This document shows, in pieces, positions 1 to 9,909 of a stretch of DNA of 64,000 bases (position 1 is the first letter of the stretch; each line of letters opens with the position of its first letter). Location of the stretch: NCBI GenBank assembly GCA_021798915.1, contig JAJZBM010000002.1:1-64000 (forward strand), given 5' to 3'. The DNA is from Pseudomonadota bacterium (GTDB taxonomy: Bacteria; Pseudomonadota; Alphaproteobacteria; Acetobacterales; Acetobacteraceae). A program made the position numbers and the translations under genes. Below the pieces are notes generated by a model. The model saw nothing but the letters and a program-made list of their open reading frames with translations. It was not told where the DNA came from and ran no database searches.

Positions 1-127
1 GACAATCGGCAAGCTCAAGCGTTTCAAACGCGTCGCCATGCGCTGCGAGAAGACCGACATCAGTTACTCAGCCATTATCAGTTTTGCGTGCGGCCTGATG
101 CTGATCAAATCCGTCCACACGGCCTAG
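1..127 (+). mobile_element. IS5-like transposase, C-terminal end (cut by window edge)
   Basis: Frame 2 is open from the first base and ends at TAG 125-127, giving 41 residues that begin TIGKLKRFKRVAMRCEK and end LIKSVHTA. The sequence K-L-K-R-F-K-R-V-A-x-R-x-E-K followed by a small hydrophobic stretch is the usual C-terminus of IS5/IS1182-type DDE transposases, which catalyse insertion sequence movement. Only the end is visible, so the catalytic residues, the length and whether the gene is intact cannot be judged. The element's terminal inverted repeat should lie within the next 100 bases but cannot be set without the other end. Identification rests on family resemblance alone. Confidence 0.65.
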
Positions 128-228
128 CGTGACGGAGGTTTGTGCCTCTTGCGGCACGGCCAAAACGGGCTTGCCCTCGGTCCCCATCCGGGGGGATGAT
201 AGGGTTTTGATGAGCCCGTTATCACGCC

Positions 229-1308
229 ATGGCGCCGCCCGCATCTTTCCCCGCCTCTGTCTCGCGGCCTTCGGCCGGCGAGCCGCCGGCGTTCGGCCAT
301 GCCTATGCTGCGCTCGATCTCGGGACCAATAATTGCCGCCTTCTGGTCGCGGCGCCGGCTCGTGGCGGGTTTCGCGTGGTCGACAGCTATAGCCGCATCG
401 TGCGCCTCGGCGAGGGGCTCGATCATTCCGGCCGCCTCTGTCCGGAGGCGATGACGCGGGCGCTCGCCGCACTCCGGGTCTGCGCCGCGCGGCTCGCCCG
501 GCGCGATCTCCGGGGGGTGCGCGCCGTCGCCACCGAAGCCTGCCGCCGGGCGAGCAATGGCGCCGCCTTTCTCGCCGAGGTGCGCCGCGAAACCGGGCTC
601 GCGATCGACATCATCTCGACCCGCGAAGAGGCGGAGCTGGCGCTGGAAAGCTGCGCCTCGCTGCTGGCGCGCGGCGGGCGGCGGGTTTTGCTGTTCGATA
701 TCGGCGGCGGCTCGACCGAGATCGCCTGGGTGCGTCTTTCGGAGGCGGGCGCGCGGCCGGAATTGATCGGCTATTTCTCCATCCCCTATGGCGTCGTGAC
801 GCTCGCCGAGCGGCTGGGCCCGGCCTGCTTCACCGCGGCAGGATTCCAGGCCGCGGTGGACGAGGTCACGGACCGGCTGGATGTGTTCGAGCGCGTCCAT
901 TGCATCGCCAAGGAGATCGCCCAGGGGGGCGTGCAATTGCTCGGCACCAGCGGCACCGCGACCACGCTCGCCGGGGTCGCGCTCGGCCTGCCGCGCTACC
1001 AGCGGCCACGGATCGACGGCGCCGTGCTCTCCGGCGCCGCATGTGAGACGGCGCTCGCGACGCTCCGCGCCCTCGGCCGCGACGGGCTCGCCGCCCATCC
1101 CTGCATCGGGCCGGAACGCGCCGATTTCGTTCTGCCGGGCTGCGCCGTCTTCGCCGCCATCCGCCGGTTATGGCCGGCCGATCGGGTCGTGGTCGCCGAT
1201 CGCGGCCTGCGCGAAGGCATTCTGCTCCGCCTGATGCGGCACGATAACACCGCGCCGCACCGCCGCTGGCCACGTGCCAGGCGCGGGCGTGGGGGCGCCG
1301 GCGCATGA
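229..1308 (+). CDS. Ppx/GppA-family exopolyphosphatase / pppGpp phosphohydrolase
   Basis: The 359-residue protein is an actin-fold (ASKHA) phosphatase acting on polyphosphate or pppGpp. The first phosphate loop is D30-LGTNNCRLL, the conserved STREEAE segment with the likely catalytic Glu is near 129-135, and the second phosphate motif DIGGGSTEI is at 156-164. It is much shorter than E. coli Ppx (about 510 aa) and lacks the C-terminal HD-like domains; this compact form is normal in alphaproteobacteria. ATG 229 has no good ribosome binding site and adds about 27 poorly conserved residues, so the true start could be further in. The stop overlaps the rlmE start (ATGA, 1305-1308), so the two genes are translationally coupled. 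Ppx and GppA cannot be told apart here. Confidence 0.85.
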   Translation: MAPPASFPASVSRPSAGEPPAFGHAYAALDLGTNNCRLLVAAPARGGFRVVDSYSRIVRLGEGLDHSGRLCPEAMTRALAALRVCAARLARRDLRGVRAVATEACRRASNGAAFLAEVRRETGLAIDIISTREEAELALESCASLLARGGRRVLLFDIGGGSTEIAWVRLSEAGARPELIGYFSIPYGVVTLAERLGPACFTAAGFQAAVDEVTDRLDVFERVHCIAKEIAQGGVQLLGTSGTATTLAGVALGLPRYQRPRIDGAVLSGAACETALATLRALGRDGLAAHPCIGPERADFVLPGCAVFAAIRRLWPADRVVVADRGLREGILLRLMRHDNTAPHRRWPRARRGRGGAGA

Positions 1309-1985
1309 GCCGCCCGCCCCGCCCCCCCGCCAATGGCGGCGCGCGCGCGGAAAGCGTCGTCCTGCGCAGCGCGCGCGGGCGGAGCGTCGCCTCACAGCGC
1401 TGGCTGACCCGTCAGCTCAACGACCCCTACGTGCAGGCGGCGCAGCGCGAGGGCTGGCGTTCGCGCGCGGCGTTCAAGCTGATCGAACTCGATGCCCGGT
1501 TTCACCTCCTGAAGCCTGGGGCGCGGATCGTCGATCTCGGTGCGGCACCGGGCGGGTGGACGCAGGTCGCGGTGCAGCGCGGCGCGGCGCGGGTGGTGGC
1601 GCTCGATCTCCTGCCGGTCGCACCGATCGCCGGCGCGGTCCTGCTCGCCGGGGATTTCACCGACCCCGCGATGCCGGCGCGGCTCGCCGAGGCGCTCGGC
1701 GGTCCCGCCGATCTCGTGCTCTCGGACATGGCGCCGAACACCACCGGGCACGCCGCGACCGACCATCTCCGCATCGTCGCGCTCGCCGAACAGGCGCTCG
1801 CCTTCGCGCGGGAGGTGCTCGCCCCCGGCGGGGCCTTCGTCGCCAAGGTGTTCCAGGGCGGCGCCGAGCGGGAATTGCTGGTGCCGATGAAGCAGGCCTT
1901 TCGCAGCGTCCGCCACGCCAAGCCGCCGGCGAGCCGGGCGCAATCGGCGGAGCTGTACGTGATCGCTCAGGGCTATCGGTCTTGA
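1305..1985 (+). CDS. rlmE: 23S rRNA (uridine-2552 2'-O)-methyltransferase
   Basis: RlmE (FtsJ/RrmJ) methylates U2552 in the A-loop of 23S rRNA with S-adenosylmethionine, late in large-subunit assembly. The 226-residue protein has the SAM-binding motif VDLGAAPGGWTQ near 77-88. The full catalytic tetrad is visible as K58 (AAFKL), D141 (SDMAPN), K180 (FVAKVF) and E215 (AELY), spaced like K38-D124-K164-E199 of the E. coli enzyme. The roughly 25-residue basic N-terminal extension is typical of alphaproteobacterial forms. It starts inside the stop of the upstream phosphatase gene (ATGA), an arrangement I believe is common in this group. The gene is followed by a run of hairpins. Confidence 0.95.
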   Translation: MSRPPRPPANGGARAESVVLRSARGRSVASQRWLTRQLNDPYVQAAQREGWRSRAAFKLIELDARFHLLKPGARIVDLGAAPGGWTQVAVQRGAARVVALDLLPVAPIAGAVLLAGDFTDPAMPARLAEALGGPADLVLSDMAPNTTGHAATDHLRIVALAEQALAFAREVLAPGGAFVAKVFQGGAERELLVPMKQAFRSVRHAKPPASRAQSAELYVIAQGYRS

Positions 1986-2002
1986 TTTGGTCAAGCAAAG
2001 CC

Positions 2003-2120
2003 GTTCTTTTTTGAAAAAAAGAACCAAAAAACTTTTTATCCATTGGGCAGTGCCTGCGGCACTGCCACTCCGAGAAACGGAGAGAAAGTCTTTTTGCTTC
2101 TTTTTCTTCAGAAAAAGAAG
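2003..2120 (+). repeat. Composite intergenic palindrome cluster, copy 1 of a dispersed repeat
   Basis: Starting 17 bases after the rlmE stop there are four hairpins in a row: GTTCTTTTTT/AAAAAAGAAC at 2003-2024; GGCAGTGCC/GGCACTGCC at 2046-2066 (9-bp perfect stem, 3-nt loop); CTCCG/CGGAG at 2068-2082; and CTTCTTTTTC/GAAAAAGAAG at 2097-2120. The first hairpin and its tail CCAAAAAACTTTT recur at about 31218 and 53045, also just after plus-strand stops. It probably acts in termination or mRNA 3' end formation for rlmE. The other copies lack hairpins 2-4. Confidence 0.8.
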
Positions 2121-2136
2121 AATCTTTTTTCTTTGA

Positions 2137-3762
<1,626 letters not shown>

Positions 3763-3839
3763 TCTCGCCGGGATTGATCCCGCCGGGAATGCTGGCCAAT
3801 GTTGCGGCTCGCGAGTGTCACCGCCGAGGAGCCGCGCCG

Positions 3840-5162
3840 ATGACTGATACCCCCCCGCCCGATGCCGCAACGCTGCGCCGCGCGGTGGTCGCGTCGGTGA
3901 TCGGCAACGGCTTGGAATGGTTCGATTTTCTTGTCTACGGATTTTTCGCCGCGGTGATCGCCGAGGTGTTCTTCCCGGCGCACGACCCGGAACTCTCGCT
4001 GATCCTGACCTTCGCGACCTTCGGCGTCGGCTTCGTCGTGCGTCCGCTCGGCGGTATTCTGATCGGCATGTATGCCGATCACGCCGGGCGGCAGATGGCG
4101 TTGTCGATGCTGATCGCGGTGATGGCGCTCGGCACGGTGATGCTGGGGATCACCCCGGGCTATGCCCAGATCGGCCTCGCCGCGCCGATCCTGGTGGTCG
4201 CCGCGCGGGTGTTGCAGGGGCTTTCCGTGGGCGGCGAATTCGCCTCCTCGACCGCGCTCCTGGTCGAATACGCGCCGCCGGGGCGGCGGCATTATTTCGG
4301 CGCCTTCCAGATGGTCGCGCAATCCTTCGCGGTCGCGCTCGCCGCCGGCATGGGGTTCGTGCTCACCACCTGGCTCTCGCCACAGGCGCTCCACGCTTGG
4401 GGCTGGCGGGTGCCGTTCCTGCTCGGTGGGCTGGTCGGGCCGGTCGGGTTCTATATCCGCCGGCGGGTCGCCGATGCGCCGGAATTTCTGGAAGCCCGCC
4501 GGCAGGCGAAGGCACGCGCCGAGCGCGCGCCGCTCATGCTGGTGCTCGCCGATTATCGTGGCCCGCTGCTCTGCGCCATCGGCACCATCGTTTGCGGCAC
4601 CGCTGCGACCTATCTCTGGAACAGCTATCTCCCCGTCTATGTGGTGCGCACGCTGCATCTGCCGCTCGCCGCCCCCTTGGCCGGCATCGCGGTGTGCGGG
4701 CTGATCAACATGGTGGTCAACCCGGCCGCCGGCGCGCTTGCCGACCGGATCGGCCCCTATCGGGTGTTTTTTCCCGCCGTGATCGCCTCCGGCCTGCTGA
4801 CCTATCCGCTATTCGCATTCGTCATCGCCCATCCCAGCCGGCTCGGCCTGTTTGGCGTCCAGGTGATCGCAACCCTTCTCCTCGGTGTCACTGCCGGGCC
4901 GATCCCCGGCCTGCTCGGCGGGTTTTTTCCGGCCCGCGTGCGCTCGACCGGGCTTTCGATCAGCTATAATCTCTCGGTCACCCTGTTCGGCGGCCTGGCG
5001 CCGCTCACCGTCACCTGGATCTCCGGGCTGACCAGCAGCCGTTTCGTTCCGGCTTTCTATCTCGTCGCTTCGGCGGTGCTCTCGCTGGTTCTGGTCGCCG
5101 GTTTCCGTCCGCGCCCGCGCCGCGAAGTGATCGGCGTTATTTCCCCATCGGCGCCGGGCTGA
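3840..5162 (+). CDS. MFS transporter, metabolite:H+ symporter type
   Basis: A 440-residue protein of the major facilitator superfamily with about 12 membrane helices. The N-terminus VIGNGLEWFDFLVYGF is the hallmark of the MHS group (ProP, ShiA, KgtP, citrate carriers), which couples uptake of organic acids, betaines or shikimate to protons. The inter-helix 2-3 loop GMYADHAGRQMAL and the motif RVLQGLSVGGEF agree. ATG 3840 is preceded by GAGGAG at a good distance; an earlier in-frame start at 3759 lies inside the guaB end and is unlikely. The last 26 bases overlap the convergent lipoprotein gene. The substrate cannot be told from sequence. Confidence 0.9.
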   Translation: MTDTPPPDAATLRRAVVASVIGNGLEWFDFLVYGFFAAVIAEVFFPAHDPELSLILTFATFGVGFVVRPLGGILIGMYADHAGRQMALSMLIAVMALGTVMLGITPGYAQIGLAAPILVVAARVLQGLSVGGEFASSTALLVEYAPPGRRHYFGAFQMVAQSFAVALAAGMGFVLTTWLSPQALHAWGWRVPFLLGGLVGPVGFYIRRRVADAPEFLEARRQAKARAERAPLMLVLADYRGPLLCAIGTIVCGTAATYLWNSYLPVYVVRTLHLPLAAPLAGIAVCGLINMVVNPAAGALADRIGPYRVFFPAVIASGLLTYPLFAFVIAHPSRLGLFGVQVIATLLLGVTAGPIPGLLGGFFPARVRSTGLSISYNLSVTLFGGLAPLTVTWISGLTSSRFVPAFYLVASAVLSLVLVAGFRPRPRREVIGVISPSAPG

Positions 5163-5850
5163 TCCAGCCCTCGGCGGCGAATGACGCGCGGAGCCTGGCT
5201 GCGAGCCGCAAGGCGAGGCGCCGGGCTTGGGCTGCGACCTCGCGGGTGCGGGAATCGGCGCGCTCGGGTGCGAGATAGGTGAGCGGCGCGCCGCTGGCCG
5301 GGCTGGTCCCGGCGAATGTTTGCATCTCCTCCGGGGCGGCGGGCGTCACCGGCGCGTTGGTGATGAAATCCTGCCACGGGCGCGGCGCCTGGCCGGCGAG
5401 CTGGTAAAAAACTACACTCCGCGTGTTCACCTGGCTCGCCGGCTCGCCGATGGCGAAGGTCGCGAGGTCGCTCGGGATCGCCTCGGTGATGTTGGTGACA
5501 TCGCCGGAGATGATGAGGGTATTTTCGCGCGTGTCTGGCGGCGGCGGGGTCGCGGCGACGGCGAATCCCATATCGCGCAGCGCGGTGAGCAGCGTCGCAC
5601 GGATCGCCGCCTGCGCCGCGGCGGCGTCGGCCTGGCGGGCGCGGGCGTCGCGTGGCATGGCGAACCCTTCCATCACGTAGCTGAACTGATTGGTATCCAC
5701 CAGAACGGCGGCCGCCGGGGCCTGAAAATCCTCGACATAGACGCGCTCGGGGCGGGGCAGACGGGCGGTCGCGGGAATCCTCTCCGCGGCGCATCCGGCG
5801 AGGGCCGGGCCGGCGAGGCAGAGGGCGAAAAACCGGCGCCGCGCATGCAT
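5137..5850 (-). CDS. DUF4410-like lipoprotein
   Basis: About 237 residues. The N-terminus MHARRRFFALCLAGPALAGC is a clear lipoprotein signal with lipobox LAGC, so Cys20 should be lipidated and the protein anchored at the outer or inner membrane. The segment after it (PERVYVEDFQAP, then VVF and GDVTNI patches in a mixed alpha/beta pattern) resembles DUF4410 proteins of unknown role. ATG 5850 lies 6 nt after GGAGG. An in-frame ATG at 5856 overlaps the upstream stop as ATGA, but its Shine-Dalgarno would touch the codon. It is coupled to the membrane-protein gene upstream, and its 3' end overlaps the convergent MFS gene. Confidence 0.7.
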   Translation of the reverse strand: MHARRRFFALCLAGPALAGCAAERIPATARLPRPERVYVEDFQAPAAAVLVDTNQFSYVMEGFAMPRDARARQADAAAAQAAIRATLLTALRDMGFAVAATPPPPDTRENTLIISGDVTNITEAIPSDLATFAIGEPASQVNTRSVVFYQLAGQAPRPWQDFITNAPVTPAAPEEMQTFAGTSPASGAPLTYLAPERADSRTREVAAQARRLALRLAARLRASFAAEGWISPAPMGK

Positions 5851-5852
5851 CC

Positions 5853-7313
5853 TCATCCTCCCGGGCCACCAGCCAGCGCGAGCGACAGGGCGCCGATCGC
5901 GCCCCAGGCGAGTAGCAGCGCGGCGGCGGCGAAACCGGCGTTCCAGACCGTGCTCACCCGCCACGGCGAGACATGGAGCCAGCGCGCGGTGGTGATCGCG
6001 CTCGCCGACATCGGCGTCACCGAGACCGCGAGCGCCCAGCCCAGCATGCAGGCGAAAGCGAGGGCGGCGGGGGCGATGCCGAGGGCCGCCGGCGCCGGGA
6101 TCGCGGCGCCGATCAGGGCGACGACGGCGATCGGGTTGAGCCCGATCTGGCCGGTCAGCATGAGAAGCGGCGGCACCGCGAGCGGGATCACGAGCGGCGG
6201 CACGCCGCCGAGATGCGGCGCCAGTCCGCTCCCCGGCAAGGCGCCGCCGAGTGCCACCCCCATGAAGCCGGAGGCGCCGAGCACCAGGGCTTCGGCGCGA
6301 AACGCCGGCGCGCGGGCGATGAAACGCCGCCCGCGACGCAACAGCCAGGCCGGCAAGGCGGGCGCGCCGGGAAGCGGGCCGAGCCGCGCGATGCCGCCGC
6401 GTGTCTGCACCCCGACCCAGATCAGCGCCACCAGCGGCACCACCAGTGTCACCGCCGTGATCAACCCGCCGCCGAGAACGGCATTGGCGGCCTCGGCCAG
6501 CCCCATGACCAGCCCGACCAGGCCGATCAGCCGCAAAGGCCCCGCCCAGCCGCCGGCCGCGACCGGCAGCGCCGCCGGCACCGCCTCCCGCCGCCAGCGC
6601 CAGCGATCCTCCGCCCAGCCGAGCGCCAGCATCATCAGCGCAACCCCGAAGCCGAGCGGCATCAATAAGCGCATCGGCGCCGCCGGCACCGCCGTGGTCA
6701 CCACCGCGGTCATCACGTTGAGCGGATTCCAGGTATTCACCGTGCAGAATCCGCGATTGATCGCAAGCATCATGCGCCGCGCGCGAAGCATCCCCGCCGG
6801 CCCCTCGGCACGCGATCGGCTGACCATGGCGCCGAGCAGATCGATCGCGCCATAGGAGAGAATGAGACCGAAGAGATGGCCGCCGATGGTCAGCGCGGCA
6901 TAACGCCGCCCCGGCGGCTGCGCGAGCAGTAGCCGCCCGCAGCGGCGAAAGAGCGGGCTGGTTTCGGCCGCGTCCCGCAGGGCGCCGAGCGCGAAATAGA
7001 ACGCCGCCAGCGCCGCGCCGCGCCGCCAGCCGACGATAAACACGCCGAGCGGCGCGACCCCATGGCGGGCGGCGAGCGCGATGCCAACCCCGCCTGCGGC
7101 CGAAAACCCGAGCAGCACGAGGCGGGCATAGCGGCGCTGGCGCGGCCATTCGAGGATGAGAAACAACAGCAGGAACAGCCCCGCGGCGTCACCGGCGAGA
7201 GGAAACCCGGCGATCTCGGCGGCCAGCGTTCCGAGCCAGACCAAAGCATAGCAAACGCCGCTCGGCGGCAGGGCAGCGCGCGCGGCGGCAAAAGCCGGTG
7301 GCGCGGCGCCCAT
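5853..7313 (-). CDS. Polytopic inner-membrane protein of unknown substrate
   Basis: About 486 residues, almost entirely hydrophobic, with roughly 11-13 predicted membrane helices. Recognisable patches are GGHLFGLILSYGAIDLLGAM, the Asn/Thr-rich NTWNPLNVMTAVVTT and the late GQIGLNPIAVVALIGAAIP. Paired N-P turns inside helices recall the ion-transporter superfamily (ArsB/NhaD/DASS carriers); that is inference from pattern, not a firm family call. ATG 7355 is also in frame but sits in the arm of a perfect 12-bp hairpin, so 7313 is preferred, although neither has a good ribosome binding site. It overlaps or abuts the downstream lipoprotein gene, so the two likely form one unit. Confidence 0.6.
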   Translation of the reverse strand: MGAAPPAFAAARAALPPSGVCYALVWLGTLAAEIAGFPLAGDAAGLFLLLFLILEWPRQRRYARLVLLGFSAAGGVGIALAARHGVAPLGVFIVGWRRGAALAAFYFALGALRDAAETSPLFRRCGRLLLAQPPGRRYAALTIGGHLFGLILSYGAIDLLGAMVSRSRAEGPAGMLRARRMMLAINRGFCTVNTWNPLNVMTAVVTTAVPAAPMRLLMPLGFGVALMMLALGWAEDRWRWRREAVPAALPVAAGGWAGPLRLIGLVGLVMGLAEAANAVLGGGLITAVTLVVPLVALIWVGVQTRGGIARLGPLPGAPALPAWLLRRGRRFIARAPAFRAEALVLGASGFMGVALGGALPGSGLAPHLGGVPPLVIPLAVPPLLMLTGQIGLNPIAVVALIGAAIPAPAALGIAPAALAFACMLGWALAVSVTPMSASAITTARWLHVSPWRVSTVWNAGFAAAALLLAWGAIGALSLALAGGPGG

Positions 7314-7327
7314 CAGCGGGGGCGGCG

Positions 7328-7358
7328 GCGATGCCGGGGAGAGCCCCCCCGGCATCGC
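7328..7358 (-). terminator. Strong hairpin after bdhA
   Basis: GCGATGCCGGGG (7328-7339) and CCCCGGCATCGC (7347-7358) form a perfect 12-bp stem with a 7-nt loop, 32 bases past the bdhA stop. No T-run follows on the minus strand, so it may be a Rho-type or pausing signal. It overlaps the alternative ATG (7355) of the membrane protein. Confidence 0.55.
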
Positions 7359-7389
7359 TCACGCGCCCTTCGTCGTTCGCGTCCGGGGC

Positions 7390-8175
7390 TCAGTGCGCGA
7401 CCCAGCCGCCATCGATCGGCAGCGGCACGCCGGTGATGGTCTTCGCCCCCTCCGAGCACAGGAATACGGCCAGCGCGCCGATCTCCTCGGGGGTCGAGAA
7501 GGTCAGCATCGGCTGGGTCTCGACGAGCATCGCCTTTTTTTCCTGCTCGACGGTGGTGCCTTTTTCCTTGGCACGATCCTCCAATTGCTTCTGCACCAGC
7601 GGCGTCAGCACCCAGCCCGGGCAGATGGCATTGACGGTGACGCCATTATTGGCGGCCTCGATCGCGACCACTTTGGTGAGGCCGACGATGCCATGCTTGG
7701 CCGCGACATAGGCCGCCTTGTGCGGGCTCGCGACCAGGCCATGGGCAGAGGCGATGTTGATGATCCGCCCCCAGCCTTTCTGCTTCATCGCCGGCAGCGC
7801 CGCACTGATCGCGTGAAACGCCGCCGAGAGATTGATCGCGATGATCGCGTCCCATTTCTCGGCCGGAAATTCCTCCACCGCGGCGACGAACTGGATCCCG
7901 GCATTGTTGACCAGGATGTCGAGCCCGCCGAGGGTTTTTTGCGCATCGGCGACCATGCCGCGGATTTCCGCCGGCTTGGTCATATCGGCGCCGGAAAAGG
8001 CGGTTTTGACCGAGAATTCCGCCGCCGTGTCGCGCACCAGCTTGTCGATCGCGGTGCGATCGCCGAGGCCGTTGAACAGGATATGTGCGCCGTCCGCGGC
8101 CAGCGCGCGCGCGATGCCGAGACCGATCCCGCTGGTCGAGCCGGTGACCAGCGCCACCTTACCTTTGAGACTCAT
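7390..8175 (-). CDS. bdhA: 3-hydroxybutyrate dehydrogenase
   Basis: A 261-residue short-chain dehydrogenase that interconverts D-3-hydroxybutyrate and acetoacetate with NAD(H), a step in poly-hydroxybutyrate and ketone-body use. The nucleotide loop TGSTSGIG is at 11-18, NNAG at 90-93, and the catalytic set S143, Y156, K160 (YVAAK) is intact. The segment VTVNAICPGWVLTPLVQKQ is characteristic of BdhA rather than of acetoacetyl-CoA reductases. It follows the acetoacetate decarboxylase gene by 54 nt on the same strand, so both act on acetoacetate. A strong hairpin ends the unit. Confidence 0.93.
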   Translation of the reverse strand: MSLKGKVALVTGSTSGIGLGIARALAADGAHILFNGLGDRTAIDKLVRDTAAEFSVKTAFSGADMTKPAEIRGMVADAQKTLGGLDILVNNAGIQFVAAVEEFPAEKWDAIIAINLSAAFHAISAALPAMKQKGWGRIINIASAHGLVASPHKAAYVAAKHGIVGLTKVVAIEAANNGVTVNAICPGWVLTPLVQKQLEDRAKEKGTTVEQEKKAMLVETQPMLTFSTPEEIGALAVFLCSEGAKTITGVPLPIDGGWVAH

Positions 8176-8229
8176 GCGATTGTTTCTCCCTGGAGTTGAA
8201 CGAATGGGGGATTTCGAACCTGGATGGGC

Positions 8230-8973
8230 TCAGCGTGCGAGATAATCGTGCAGAACCTTGCCGTAGGGCAAGGTGAGGTCGGCGACCAGATGGCGGCCGT
8301 AAAGGACTTTCCGCACCGGCAGATCGGCGACCCGGCAATTGACATGGGGGACGAGATCGAGCCGCGCCGGCCCGCCCCAGGCCCCCTTCACGGTGATCTC
8401 CGAGAGGTGATAGCCGATCAGTTCGGCGATCCGTGGCGTGCCATCGATATGGGGGATGAATTTGAGATTGACGTTGAGCTTCGCCATCTCCGCTTTCACC
8501 TTCTCGTGATCGAGCCCGAGATCGGGGTATTTATAGGCCATGGTGCCCATGGCGACGCGGATATCGTCGTAATGCAGGGTACCGGTCAGGGTGTCGTGGA
8601 TGATGCGGAGATCGGGCTGGCCGATTTTTTTCGGAAACCCCCAGATTTCGCGCCCGCCGGTGGTCGGCGCCTCGTCATCCAGATACATCTGGGCGCTAAA
8701 ATTGCAGGGGGTTCCGTTCCATTTCGCGGCGATGCCGCAGCCGCTTTCCTGGTAACTCCCGAAACCGGACGAATCCGGCATCTTCATCCATTCGAAAAAC
8801 ACGTGGTTGCCATCCGGCTCCAGCGGCTCGGGCAGCACGGCGCGAATGGCCTCCGGGTCGCTTTCGTAATGGATGACCAGATATTCGCGGTTGATGAAAC
8901 GATAGGGCCCTTTGGGATAGCTCGGGCTCATGAGCGGCATGGAGGAAGAGGCGAGAATTTCGTCGCGGGTCAT
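8230..8973 (-). CDS. adc: Acetoacetate decarboxylase
   Basis: A 247-residue enzyme converting acetoacetate to acetone and CO2 through a Schiff base. The motif GREIWGFPKK places the active-site lysines at 115-116, the same positions as in the Clostridium acetobutylicum enzyme, and E61 of FFEWMK fits the conserved acidic patch. ATG 8973 has AAGGAG 6-7 nt upstream; the in-frame start at 9003 has none. It is the first gene of an adc-bdhA unit. Together they would channel 3-hydroxybutyrate to acetone, or keep acetoacetate low. No CoA-transferase accompanies them. Confidence 0.92.
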   Translation of the reverse strand: MTRDEILASSSMPLMSPSYPKGPYRFINREYLVIHYESDPEAIRAVLPEPLEPDGNHVFFEWMKMPDSSGFGSYQESGCGIAAKWNGTPCNFSAQMYLDDEAPTTGGREIWGFPKKIGQPDLRIIHDTLTGTLHYDDIRVAMGTMAYKYPDLGLDHEKVKAEMAKLNVNLKFIPHIDGTPRIAELIGYHLSEITVKGAWGGPARLDLVPHVNCRVADLPVRKVLYGRHLVADLTLPYGKVLHDYLAR

Positions 8974-9056
8974 ATCGGCTCCTTCGGAAATGATCCCCCG
9001 CAATAAAGGCCTTTTGCGCCGCCATGACAGCCGGGGAAGGCGAAATTCCGCTCACA

Positions 9057-9815
9057 TTACGGCGAGGGCGCCGATGACGGCGCCGGCTTCCAGGCGGCGA
9101 GCAGGTAATTGATCGCGACATCGCGGCTCAGGCGAAACCGCTGGCGGAGCGGATCGAAGCGCATCCCGGTGAGGTCGAAGACGCCGAGCCCGACTGCGCC
9201 GAGCCCGTCCTCGATCTCCGCCGGCGTCAGAAAGCGCCGCCAGTCATGTGTCCCCGGCGGCACCCAGCCGAGCAGGTATTCGGCGGCGAATTTGCCGAGC
9301 AACAGCGACCGCTTGGTGCGGTTGAGCGTCGACAGCACGAGAATCCCGCCCGGGGCGAGGAGGGCTGCGATCTCGGCCAGGAAGCGGCGCGGCTCGGGCA
9401 CGTGCTCGATCACCTCGAAGGCGGTGATGGCGTCGAAAACCTCGCCTTCGGCAACGAGCGTGGCGAGGCTGCCGAGACGATAGCGGAGCGCGAGATTCCG
9501 CCCCTCGGCGTGGCGGCGCGCGGCGGTGAGGACCGCTTCGCTGGCATCGAGCCCGGTGACGTCGTGGTTGGCACCGGCCAGCGCCTCGGCGGCGAGCCCG
9601 GCGCCACAGCCGACATCGAGGACGCGAAGGGTGCGCCCGCCGCATCGCTCGCGCAGCCGCGCCAGCGCCCAGGCAACGCGGATCCCGTTCATCCGGTGCA
9701 GCGCCCGCATCGGCCCGGCCGGATCCCACCAGGTCTCGGCGAGGGCGGCAAAGCGCGCGATCTCGGCAGGCGAGACGTTGTCCGCTTGGGGCTGGCCGGT
9801 TTCTTCGCTCTGCAT
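9057..9815 (-). CDS. ubiG: Ubiquinone biosynthesis O-methyltransferase
   Basis: A 252-residue SAM-dependent methyltransferase performing both O-methylations of ubiquinone synthesis, peripheral at the inner membrane. The N-terminal FAALAETWWDPAGPMRALHRMN is the classic UbiG signature, followed by VLDVGCGAGLAAE (65-77), FEVIEHV and the post-II motif GGILVLSTLNRT. ATG 9815 is preceded by GAGGAG; longer in-frame extensions are not conserved. It is divergent from lysC across 94 nt, a gene order widely kept in alphaproteobacteria. Confidence 0.95.
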   Translation of the reverse strand: MQSEETGQPQADNVSPAEIARFAALAETWWDPAGPMRALHRMNGIRVAWALARLRERCGGRTLRVLDVGCGAGLAAEALAGANHDVTGLDASEAVLTAARRHAEGRNLALRYRLGSLATLVAEGEVFDAITAFEVIEHVPEPRRFLAEIAALLAPGGILVLSTLNRTKRSLLLGKFAAEYLLGWVPPGTHDWRRFLTPAEIEDGLGAVGLGVFDLTGMRFDPLRQRFRLSRDVAINYLLAAWKPAPSSAPSP

Positions 9816-9909
9816 GTTGCCTCTCCTCGGTGAGGGCTTTATGTGATCCCCGTCGAGACGGCAAACCGCGCGCCGCGTTTGAGCCGGCCGGCCGTTCCCC
9901 GGGGGAGAG

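Noticed and set aside
8200-8222. tRNA T-arm-like word (GGTTCGAAATCCCCC on the minus strand)
   Set aside because: The gap between adc and bdhA is only 54 nt and no cloverleaf can be built.
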